NCBI GenBank assembly: GCA_902562875.1
Contig: CACEVB010000003.1
Span: 1-64,000, forward strand
Length of the DNA: 64,000 nucleotides
From: an uncultured Pelagibacteraceae bacterium
GTDB taxonomy: Bacteria; Pseudomonadota; Alphaproteobacteria; Pelagibacterales; Pelagibacteraceae
Direction of reading: 5' to 3'
The notes beneath the pieces were generated by a model that was given only the letters and a program-made list of their open reading frames with translations, did no database searches and was not told where the DNA came from. A program made the translations under genes and the position numbers. The number at the start of each line of letters is the position of its first letter. Position 1 is the first letter of the stretch. Positions 10,146 to 18,588 of this stretch are shown piece by piece.

Positions 10146-11925
10146 ATATAGAAGTCATAACTGTGGTGAGCTTTCTTTGAATGAAAAAAATCAAAATGTT
10201 TTATTATCGGGATGGATAAATAAAAAAAGAGATCATGGAAATTTATTATTTTTTGATTTAAGGGACAATTATGGAATTACACAGTGTGTTATAGACAAAA
10301 GTAACAAATATTTTTCAGATGTTGAGAAGGTGCATTTAGAAAGTGTAGTACACATACAGGGAAAAGTTATTGAGAGGTCAAAAGAAACCATAAATAAGGA
10401 TATTAAAACAGGACATATAGAAATTAGTCTTTCGCACTTTGAGATTTTGGGAAAATGTGATGAATTACCCTTGCCTGTGTTTAGTGACCAAGACTATTCG
10501 GAAGAAATAAGATTAAAATATAGATTTTTAGATTTGAGAAGAAAAAAAATACATGAAAATATAAACTTAAGATCAAACGTAATTTCATTTATAAGAAAAA
10601 AAATGGGTGAGCTTGGTTTTTTGGAATACCAAACTCCAATTTTAACTTCATCAAGCCCAGAAGGTGCAAGAGATTTTTTAGTTCCAAGTAGAATTAATAA
10701 AGGTAAGTTTTACGCACTACCGCAAGCGCCTCAGCAATTTAAACAATTAATTATGATTTCGGGATTTGACAAATACTTTCAAATTGCACCGTGTTTTAGA
10801 GACGAAGATGCAAGAGCAGATAGAAGTCCAGGAGAATTTTATCAATTAGACATAGAAATGTCTTTTGTAGAACAAGAGGATATTTTCAAAATTATCGAGA
10901 ATCTTATGTTAAGTATTTTCAAAAAATTTTCTAGGAAAAAAATTTTAAATGAAAACTTTCCAAAAATTAAATTTCAAGATGCTATGTTAAAATACGGAAC
11001 TGATAAACCAGATTTGAGAAATCCATTGATTATAAATGAAGTAACAGAAATTTTTAACAGAGATGATGTAACTTTTGAAATTTTTAAAAAATTGATTAAT
11101 AACGGTTCATGTGTCAGAAGTATACTTGTAAAAAATACAAAAGAAAAACCTAGAAGTTTTTTTGACTCTATTGATAAATGGGCAAAAAATGAGGGCACCT
11201 CAGGTTTAGCTTATATTAATTTAGAAAAAGACGATAAGTTGGTTGCAAAAGGACCTATAGGAAAGTTTTTTTCTCAAAACGCTTTAATTAATCTTTCAAA
11301 AATAACAGGTGCAGATGATGGTGATAGTATTTTCTTTGCGTGCGGTAAATCAAAAGATGTAGAAAAATTGCTTTCACTTGCAAGAGAAAAAATTGCTAAG
11401 GATCTAAATTTAATCGATGAAAACGTATTTTCTTTTTGTTGGATTACTGACTATCCAATGTATGAAATTGATGATACTACAAATAAAATCAAATTTAGTC
11501 ATAATCCGTTTTCAATGCCACAAGGTGATGTAAAAAATTTAAATTTAGACAGGCCTTTAGAAATAAAAGCCTATCAATATGATATTGTTTGTAATGGTGT
11601 AGAACTATCTTCCGGAGCAATTAGGAATCATATCCCTGATTTAATGTACAAACTATTTTCGGTAGCTGGATACAATAGTGAACAAGTGAACAATAAATTT
11701 AGTGGTATGATTAATGCCCTTAAATATGGAGCTCCACCTCACGGTGGTATTGCACCAGGTATAGATAGAATAGTAATGTTGTTAGCAAATGAGAAAAATA
11801 TAAGGGAGATAACGATGTTCCCCATGAATCAAAACGCCCAAGATTTGATGATGGATGCACCATCAGAAGTTTCTGATAAACAATTAAAAGAATTAAGTAT
11901 TGTAATAAAAAATAAAAAAAGTTAA
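10138..11925 (+). CDS. aspS: Aspartyl-tRNA synthetase (TTG start)
   Basis: SGWINKKRDHGNLLFFDLRDNYG, FQIAPCFRDEDARADRSPGEFYQLDIEMSF, GGIAPGIDRIVMLL. Confidence 0.96.
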   Translation: MNKYRSHNCGELSLNEKNQNVLLSGWINKKRDHGNLLFFDLRDNYGITQCVIDKSNKYFSDVEKVHLESVVHIQGKVIERSKETINKDIKTGHIEISLSHFEILGKCDELPLPVFSDQDYSEEIRLKYRFLDLRRKKIHENINLRSNVISFIRKKMGELGFLEYQTPILTSSSPEGARDFLVPSRINKGKFYALPQAPQQFKQLIMISGFDKYFQIAPCFRDEDARADRSPGEFYQLDIEMSFVEQEDIFKIIENLMLSIFKKFSRKKILNENFPKIKFQDAMLKYGTDKPDLRNPLIINEVTEIFNRDDVTFEIFKKLINNGSCVRSILVKNTKEKPRSFFDSIDKWAKNEGTSGLAYINLEKDDKLVAKGPIGKFFSQNALINLSKITGADDGDSIFFACGKSKDVEKLLSLAREKIAKDLNLIDENVFSFCWITDYPMYEIDDTTNKIKFSHNPFSMPQGDVKNLNLDRPLEIKAYQYDIVCNGVELSSGAIRNHIPDLMYKLFSVAGYNSEQVNNKFSGMINALKYGAPPHGGIAPGIDRIVMLLANEKNIREITMFPMNQNAQDLMMDAPSEVSDKQLKELSIVIKNKKS

Positions 11926-12774
11926 TTATTTCTTTCCTTTTAAATTAAGTCTTATATCCGACAAATCGACCAATTTTTTAGCATAATTATTTCTTACAAA
12001 ACCCTTACTAGTAATGTCTTTTACTATTTTTAGTATTTGATTTTGGTTTTCATTCTCAGTTTGATCTGCATTTTTATCAAAATTTTTGTCTTGATTACCT
12101 ATTGATGGTGTATGTGCTAAATCTTCTCTATTTAAATAAGATATAGCCAATTCCCTGAAAATATAATCTAAAATTGAAGTTGCACTTAATATTCTGTCAT
12201 TTCCATAAACTTTGCCTGAAGGTTCAAATTTCGTATCGACGAAAGCGTTAACAAATTCATCTAAAGGAACACCATATTGTAAACCTAAAGAGATGGCTAT
12301 TGCAAAATTATTCATAAGGGCTTTTACCAACTCACCTTCCTTGCTTGTATCTATAAAAATTTCACCTATTTTTCCATCTTCGTATTCTCCTGTGTGTAAA
12401 TATACTTTATGATCACCAACACTAGCCTTTTGAATATACCCTTTTCTACGATCGGGCATGCTAAATCTTTTACTAACACCATCAGAAACCTTATTAATAA
12501 AATTTTGATTAGTTGCTTTTAAGTTTTTGGATAAATTAATTTTTGAATTACTATTTTCTAAAGTTGTACTTATTTCTTTATCGTTAACTTTAGTATCTTT
12601 AGATATTTTATCCAGATTTCTTGTTTTTCTGTTATCTAATTTAATATCAATGATTTCAAATTTTCCGTCATCTCGACTTTCAAGTTCACTGAGTTTTTTT
12701 TCATTTAATTCATCTAAATAATGATTAACTTTAAAGCTACATGTGTAATATGTTTCAACTAGATATTTTGCCAT
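11926..12774 (-). CDS. Stand-alone protein resembling the C-terminal (TSCPD-like) region of adenosylcobalamin-dependent class II ribonucleotide reductase NrdJ
   Basis: [25 protein letters not shown]...[64 protein letters not shown] matches the C-terminus of alphaproteobacterial NrdJ; the catalytic barrel is absent. Confidence 0.75.
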   Translation of the reverse strand: MAKYLVETYYTCSFKVNHYLDELNEKKLSELESRDDGKFEIIDIKLDNRKTRNLDKISKDTKVNDKEISTTLENSNSKINLSKNLKATNQNFINKVSDGVSKRFSMPDRRKGYIQKASVGDHKVYLHTGEYEDGKIGEIFIDTSKEGELVKALMNNFAIAISLGLQYGVPLDEFVNAFVDTKFEPSGKVYGNDRILSATSILDYIFRELAISYLNREDLAHTPSIGNQDKNFDKNADQTENENQNQILKIVKDITSKGFVRNNYAKKLVDLSDIRLNLKGKK

Positions 12775-12888
12775 TTTTTATTTCCTTATATATATATTTA
12801 TATTGAATCGAGACAAAAATTTTATATACAAATTTTAAATTTAGTCTAATTTAAATTTTACAATTTTGAATTGAATTTATAATTTTTT

Positions 12889-13248
12889 ATGTTGACATTT
12901 ATAAAAGAAATTTTTACCTGGTGGAATCGTCAAACTCTTGGAACACGGTTAGATACATTACTTTTTGGAAGGTTGAAAGGTGAAGATGATTTTGGGAATA
13001 AATATTACGAGGATAAAAAGGGAAGAAGATGGGTAATTTATAAAGGAGAAATTGATGCAACAAAAATTCCACAAGAATGGTTTAGTTGGATACATCATAC
13101 AAAAAATAAAATTGAAAACTTACATAAAATTAAAAAATATGATTGGCAAATAAATCATAAGCCAAATCAAACAGGTACTAAAAACGCTTATAAGCCTGAT
13201 AAAAATAATAATGCTACAAAAAAAAAATACACAACCTGGAATAGTTAG
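12889..13248 (+). CDS. NADH:ubiquinone oxidoreductase subunit NDUFA12 family protein
   Basis: TWWNRQTLGTRLDTLLFGRLKGEDDFGNKYYEDKKGRRWVIYKGEIDATKIPQEWFSWIHHT. Confidence 0.92.
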   Translation: MLTFIKEIFTWWNRQTLGTRLDTLLFGRLKGEDDFGNKYYEDKKGRRWVIYKGEIDATKIPQEWFSWIHHTKNKIENLHKIKKYDWQINHKPNQTGTKNAYKPDKNNNATKKKYTTWNS

Positions 13249-13618
13249 ACTTATTTTTGTGGTAATTTTTTTTTTGTATTTTCAAAAATTTTCCATTTCA
13301 TCTGAAAATGTCAACGAAATATTACACAGTGTAGAAATTAAAATACTTGATAAAGTTAATTCACAAAATTCTACTTTAAAATTAAAAATAGGGGTAGAGC
13401 AACAATATAAAAATTTAATTATTAAAGCATTGAAATGTCAAAATTCTAAATTCGATGATGACCCGGAGATTATAGCTTATTTACAGGTAAAAGATATAAC
13501 CATTGCTGACAAAGACAAAGTTTACATCTTTAATGATTGGACGTTTGCATCTAGTCCAACAATTAAACCATTTGATCACCCTATTTATGATATATGGTTA
13601 ACTAAGTGTTCCAATTAA
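13211..13618 (+). CDS. DUF2155 domain-containing exported protein
   Basis: VEIKILDKVNSQNSTLKLKIG...YIFNDWTFASSPTIKPFDHPIYDIWLTKC; follows NDUFA12-like gene. Confidence 0.85.
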   Translation: MLQKKNTQPGIVRLIFVVIFFLYFQKFSISSENVNEILHSVEIKILDKVNSQNSTLKLKIGVEQQYKNLIIKALKCQNSKFDDDPEIIAYLQVKDITIADKDKVYIFNDWTFASSPTIKPFDHPIYDIWLTKCSN

Positions 13619-14952
13619 ATTATTTTTTCATTATCGAGCCAATTAACATTAAAATCTGACTCGATAAATTTTTTATGATCTAGAAGTTTTTTATGCAGAT
13701 CTATAGTTGTTTGTATCCCATCAATAACAAACTCATCTAATGATCTTTTTGTTCTTTGAATCGCTTCATATCTGTCTCTACCATGACAAATTAGCTTACA
13801 TATCATGCTATCATAATAAGGTGTAACCTTGTAGCCTTGATATATTGAACTATCTACCCTGGTTCTAAAACCTGACGGCTGATGACACATTTTGATTAAA
13901 CCTGGTGAGGGTTGAAAATTTTTACTTGCATCTTCTGCATTAATTCTACACTCTATGGCATGTCCCCTCGGTGATATATCTTTTTGATTAAGAGATGTTT
14001 CACCGTGAAAAGCAATTCTTATTTGTTCTTTTATTATATCAATTCCAGTGACAACCTCTGTAACAGGATGTTCAACTTGTACCCTGGTATTCATTTCTAA
14101 AAAATAATACTTTCCATTCTCATAAATATATTCAACAGTTCCCGCACCCTCGTAATTAATTTGTTCTACCATTTTTACGGTGCGACTTAGTAAATCTTTT
14201 CTCACTTCATCTGTTAAAACAGGACTTGGCGTTTCTTCAATTAGTTTTTGATGTCTTCTCTGAACAGAACAATCTCTCTCATATAAATGTACAGTTCTAT
14301 TTGATCCAGATAAAATTTGTACCTCTATATGTCTCGGGTTTTGAAAAAATTTTTCAATATATACTTCGTCATTTGCAAAGTATTTGGAAGCCTCTATCTT
14401 TGCATTTTTAAAGCTTTGTTCAAATTCACTTTCGCTCCTAACAATTTTTATTCCTTTTCCACCTCCGCCACCTGAGGCTTTAATTAAAACTGGAAAACCA
14501 ATTCTTTTGCAGATATTTTTAGCTTCAGATATATCAGATATTCCTCCTTCTGATCCCTCAATTATTGGCAGACCATATTTTTTTGCTATTTTTTTTGCCT
14601 CAATTTTGTCTCCCATCATTTTAATTAATTTTGAGGATGGTCCTATAAATTTTATTTTATGTTCTTCTAGAATTTTAGCAAAAGAAAAGTTTTCAGATAA
14701 AAAACCATACCCTGGGTGTACTGCATCAGCATTTGTTAACTCTACAGCAGATAAAATAGCAGGAATGTTTAGATAACTATTTATAGGCTTATGTGAACCA
14801 ATACAGATACTTTCATCAGCTAATTTGACGTGCATGCTATTTTTATCTACATCTGAATGTACAGCTACTGTGGATATTCCCCACTCTTTGCATGCTCTTA
14901 TAACTCTAACTGCGATTTCACCTCTGTTTGCAATTAATATTTTTTTAAACAT
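13615..14952 (-). CDS. accC: Acetyl-CoA carboxylase biotin carboxylase subunit
   Basis: FKKILIANRGEIAVRVIRACKE, KASGGGGGKGIKIV, EMNTRVQVEHPVTE. Confidence 0.96.
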   Translation of the reverse strand: MFKKILIANRGEIAVRVIRACKEWGISTVAVHSDVDKNSMHVKLADESICIGSHKPINSYLNIPAILSAVELTNADAVHPGYGFLSENFSFAKILEEHKIKFIGPSSKLIKMMGDKIEAKKIAKKYGLPIIEGSEGGISDISEAKNICKRIGFPVLIKASGGGGGKGIKIVRSESEFEQSFKNAKIEASKYFANDEVYIEKFFQNPRHIEVQILSGSNRTVHLYERDCSVQRRHQKLIEETPSPVLTDEVRKDLLSRTVKMVEQINYEGAGTVEYIYENGKYYFLEMNTRVQVEHPVTEVVTGIDIIKEQIRIAFHGETSLNQKDISPRGHAIECRINAEDASKNFQPSPGLIKMCHQPSGFRTRVDSSIYQGYKVTPYYDSMICKLICHGRDRYEAIQRTKRSLDEFVIDGIQTTIDLHKKLLDHKKFIESDFNVNWLDNEKII

Positions 14953-15311
14953 TATTCTATAATGACCAGAGGCTGTCCAAATTCAACAGGCTCACCATCT
15001 TCAACACAAACTTTTTTTATTATACCGTCATAAGATGACGGCACATGGTTCATAGTTTTCATTGCCTCAACTATCATAATTGTATCACCTTTTTTAACCT
15101 TTCCTCCTATTTTTACAAATGTTTTTGCGCCAGGCTCAGATGCCAAATATGCAGTTCCTACTAATGGACTAGTTACTTTTTTTCCGTAATTAAAATCTTC
15201 ATTTGTCTCTTTTGAACTTTCGTTATTTATATCGCCCAAATCTTTTACTGACAATTTAAGTTCTTCAAGAGCTTTTATGAGTTTTAATATTACTTTTTTG
15301 TCAATTTCCAT
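14952..15311 (-). CDS. accB: Biotin carboxyl carrier protein of acetyl-CoA carboxylase
   Basis: C-terminal IVEAMKTMNHV biotinylation motif; directly upstream of accC. Confidence 0.95.
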   Translation of the reverse strand: MEIDKKVILKLIKALEELKLSVKDLGDINNESSKETNEDFNYGKKVTSPLVGTAYLASEPGAKTFVKIGGKVKKGDTIMIVEAMKTMNHVPSSYDGIIKKVCVEDGEPVEFGQPLVIIE

Positions 15312-15747
15312 TTTCTATAAGTTCATGCAATGCATTTATGGCCAAAATATAACATATCGGTCCAATTCCGAATATACCACCGCTCACAACATCACTTAAT
15401 AAAGATTTATGCCTAAATTCCTCTCTTTTATATATGTTTGAAATATGAACTTCAATTATTGGTATTTTTAAAATACTTAAAGCATCTCTAATTGAAACTG
15501 ATGTATGAGTAAATCCTGCTGCATTTATAATAATTCCATTATAAGTATTTCTACTTTCTTGAATATAATCAACTATTTTTCCCTCAATATTAGATTGTTT
15601 AAAATTGATATCTATATTCAACTCTTTAGATTTTTCTAAACATTTTCTTTCAATACTCTCTAAGTTTAATGTGCCATATTGTGATTGTTCTCTTTCACCT
15701 AATAGATTAATATTAGGGCCATTAATTATTAAAATTTTTTTTTTCAC
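15301..15747 (-). CDS. aroQ: 3-dehydroquinate dehydratase type II (GTG start)
   Basis: ILIINGPNINLLGEREQSQYG, IINAAGFTHTSVSIRDAL, IEVHISNIYKREEFRHKS. Confidence 0.96.
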   Translation of the reverse strand: MKKKILIINGPNINLLGEREQSQYGTLNLESIERKCLEKSKELNIDINFKQSNIEGKIVDYIQESRNTYNGIIINAAGFTHTSVSIRDALSILKIPIIEVHISNIYKREEFRHKSLLSDVVSGGIFGIGPICYILAINALHELIENGN

Positions 15748-15763
15748 TAGAATTTTATATTAT

Positions 15764-15982
15764 ATGACAAAAAAAAATAAAATAAAAATCAAAGTTAATG
15801 GTAAGTTTATTAGTGTTAATAGCCAAAGCACAGTCAAGAACATACTAATTGGAAAGAAAATCCCAATAAATAAAGTTGCAATTGAACTGAATAAGGAAAT
15901 ACTAAATAAATCTAAAATAGATAAAATTAAACTAAAATCAAAAGATATTATTGAGATAGTTCACTTTATTGGAGGAGGATAA
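15764..15982 (+). CDS. thiS: Sulfur carrier protein ThiS
   Basis: MTKKNKIKIKVNGKFI...IIEIVHFIGGG, terminal GG, directly upstream of thiG. Start moved from ORF-track 15605 to ATG 15764. Confidence 0.9.
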   Translation: MTKKNKIKIKVNGKFISVNSQSTVKNILIGKKIPINKVAIELNKEILNKSKIDKIKLKSKDIIEIVHFIGGG

Positions 15983-16756
15983 ATGGACAAGGATCATTTT
16001 ATTATTGAAAAAAAAAGATTTAAATCTAGATTAATTGTGGGTACTGGAAAATATAAGTCATTTTCTGAGTGTGCAAAAGCCGTAAAGATATCTGGAGCTG
16101 ATATTGTCACTGTAGCAGTAAGAAGGGTAAATATAACTGACAAAAAAAAACCTCTTTTAATGGACCATTTAGATCCAAAAAAGATTACTTATATGCCTAA
16201 TACTGCAGGCTGTTTTACATCTAATGAGGCTTTAAGAACATTAAGACTGGCAAGAGAAATAGGAGGTTGGAAACTGGTCAAACTAGAGGTTCTTGGAGAT
16301 AAAAAAAATTTGTTTCCAGATATGGAAGAAACCCTTAAATCCACGAATGTTTTAGTTAAAGAGGGTTTTAAAGTGATGGTTTATTGTAACGACGATCCTT
16401 TAGCAGCCAAGAAACTTGAAGACGCAGGAGCATCTGCAATAATGCCATTAGCTTCGCCGATAGGCTCTGGATTAGGTATTTTGAATAAAGTCAACATTAA
16501 AATTATTAGAAAACAAACTAAGCTACCTTTAATTATCGATGCAGGAATTGGTGATGCAGCTGATGCAGCTGAAGCAATGCAATTAGGATGTGATGGTGTT
16601 TTAGTAAATACTGCTATAGCTAAATCAAAAAAACCTCTATTAATGGCAGAAGCAATGAAACTTGCGGTCATATCAGGTAGAAAGTCTTATCTGGCAGGAA
16701 GAATAAAATTCAATTTTTTTGGAAGTCCTTCATCTCCTAAAAAAGGGATTATTTAA
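15983..16756 (+). CDS. thiG: Thiazole synthase ThiG
   Basis: FKSRLIVGTGKYKSF, VEVLGDKKNLFPDMEET-like region, DAGIGDAADAAEAMQLGCDGVLVNTAIAKSKKP. Confidence 0.95.
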   Translation: MDKDHFIIEKKRFKSRLIVGTGKYKSFSECAKAVKISGADIVTVAVRRVNITDKKKPLLMDHLDPKKITYMPNTAGCFTSNEALRTLRLAREIGGWKLVKLEVLGDKKNLFPDMEETLKSTNVLVKEGFKVMVYCNDDPLAAKKLEDAGASAIMPLASPIGSGLGILNKVNIKIIRKQTKLPLIIDAGIGDAADAAEAMQLGCDGVLVNTAIAKSKKPLLMAEAMKLAVISGRKSYLAGRIKFNFFGSPSSPKKGII

Positions 16757-18506
16757 CTTTTTTTTTAAAAAATTTTCTTTTATAAAATTTTTTTTTTTTA
16801 AACTTAATAACTTTTGAATTTTCCTCGATATTTTTTATAGAATTAATCTTTTTAAACTCTGATACATTTTCTATCATTTCTAATAATTTACCTACTTTAC
16901 TCTTGAATTCAATTGAGTATTCAGAAATATCAAAATCCTTATTAGGCTCTATAATTAGTTCAACTTTATTCTTTTTTTTAAAATAATTTATATTATCTGT
17001 AAAGTTTTCTTCCATATAACTTTTTATATTATCATTTATTTTTAACAATATAACTTTTGACTTATTCTCGATTGTTTTTAATTCAAGCAGTTTTAAAGTT
17101 TTTAAAGAAAAAGATTCCTTTGTAAGTTTGATTTGCCATTTTACATTACTTTCTCTTAGCCTCTGCCTTGACATTTCTAAAAGCCCAAAATTACTTATCC
17201 TTCCAATCTGAATTCTTGCTCTATCTTTTCTACATCTCTCTTTTAATTTTCTTTCAACTGATTTTTTATTGTTGAAACTCAACATATCTATAAAATCAAT
17301 AATAATTAATCCTGACAAATCTCTAATTTTTATTTGTCTTGATATTTCTTCTGCAGCTTCTAGGTTCGTATCTAAGGCTGTATTTTCAACATTTTTTTGT
17401 TTTATTGATTTTCCAGAGTTGACATCAATAGACACTAATGCCTCAGTTGGATTAATAACTAAATAACCTCCCGAAGATAACTTTACCTCTGTTTTAAAAA
17501 TATCATATAATTTGGACTCTATATTTTCTTTAAAGAATAAAGGTACCTTATCTCTGTATTTTTTTACTTTTTTTAAGTGTTTAGGAAGCATTTTTTTTAT
17601 GTAAGCCTTAGTCTTTTGGTATCCATCATTCCCTTCAACAATTATATTTTGTGTATCATCATCGAACATATCTCTGAGACTTCTTTTAATTACGTCACTT
17701 TCTTGATGTATGAGTGATGGAGCGATAGAGTTTAGTGCATTTTGTTTAATGTTTTCCCAGATTTGAATCAAACTTTTTAAATCATTATTTATTTCATTCT
17801 TTGTTTTATTTGAGCCTGCTGTCCTAACAATTATGCCCATTTCTTTTGGTATCAATATCTCGTTTAAAATTGATCTAATTTTTTTTCTATCACCTGGATT
17901 AAATATTTTTCTAGAAATACCACCACCTTTTGGTGTGTTTGGCATTAAAACAATATATTTACCCGCTATTGATATGAAAGTGCTAAGAGCAGCGCCTTTT
18001 AAACCTCTCTCATCTTTTAATACCTGAACAAGAATTACCTGGTTTGGCTTTATTACTTCCTGAATTTTGTATCTTTTTGAAGGATACTTTTTTTCTTTTT
18101 TAAGTCCAGCAATATAACTTTCATTACTTTTTTCCTCAAAATCTTGGATAACACCATCTTCAGATTTTTCAATCTCTACATTTTCATTTTTTTCACTTTC
18201 TTTTAAAAGATTCTCTCTAGCTTCCTCTTCCTCTTTTTTAATTTTTTCTAAATCATCTCGGGGAAGCTGGAAATAATCACTTTGAATATCATTAAAAGAC
18301 AAGAAGCCGTGTCTGTCTCTGCCAAAATCAACAAATGCAGCTTGAAGTGAGGGTTCTATTCGACTTACTTTACCTAAATATATATTATTCTTAATTAATG
18401 TATTATTAATATTCTCGTATTCGTAGTCTTCAATATTGTTTTCAGATTTAAGTACAACTCTGGTTTCGTTTGGATGCGAAGCATCAATATATAAATTTTT
18501 TGCCAT
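16749..18506 (-). CDS. Ribonuclease E/G family protein, short form
   Basis: MAKNLYIDASHPNETRVVL, S1 domain with acidic insertion, VSIDVNSGKS, IDFIDMLSFNNKKSVERKLKERCRKDRARIQIGRISNFGLLEMSRQRLRES. Confidence 0.92.
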   Translation of the reverse strand: MAKNLYIDASHPNETRVVLKSENNIEDYEYENINNTLIKNNIYLGKVSRIEPSLQAAFVDFGRDRHGFLSFNDIQSDYFQLPRDDLEKIKKEEEEARENLLKESEKNENVEIEKSEDGVIQDFEEKSNESYIAGLKKEKKYPSKRYKIQEVIKPNQVILVQVLKDERGLKGAALSTFISIAGKYIVLMPNTPKGGGISRKIFNPGDRKKIRSILNEILIPKEMGIIVRTAGSNKTKNEINNDLKSLIQIWENIKQNALNSIAPSLIHQESDVIKRSLRDMFDDDTQNIIVEGNDGYQKTKAYIKKMLPKHLKKVKKYRDKVPLFFKENIESKLYDIFKTEVKLSSGGYLVINPTEALVSIDVNSGKSIKQKNVENTALDTNLEAAEEISRQIKIRDLSGLIIIDFIDMLSFNNKKSVERKLKERCRKDRARIQIGRISNFGLLEMSRQRLRESNVKWQIKLTKESFSLKTLKLLELKTIENKSKVILLKINDNIKSYMEENFTDNINYFKKKNKVELIIEPNKDFDISEYSIEFKSKVGKLLEMIENVSEFKKINSIKNIEENSKVIKFKKKKFYKRKFFKKKVK

Positions 18507-18588
18507 AATTTTTGATTATTTAATTTCATTTTTTTAAAATACTGTGCCTTAACATTACCAAATTCATGAGATAATTAAAACAAATAAA

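Noticed and set aside
12826-12865. AT-rich imperfect inverted repeat (AATTTTAAATTTAG...CTAATTTAAATTTT) in the divergent gap before the NDUFA12-like gene
   Set aside because: Imperfect and composed almost only of A/T; expected by chance in this background.
14384-14776. 130-aa antisense ORF within accC; also 5352-5630, 5760-6122, 7483-7731, 7774-8082, 41040-41438, 41519-41776, 56925-57245
   Set aside because: Antisense to well-supported conserved genes; low-complexity or composition-driven; no independent evidence.
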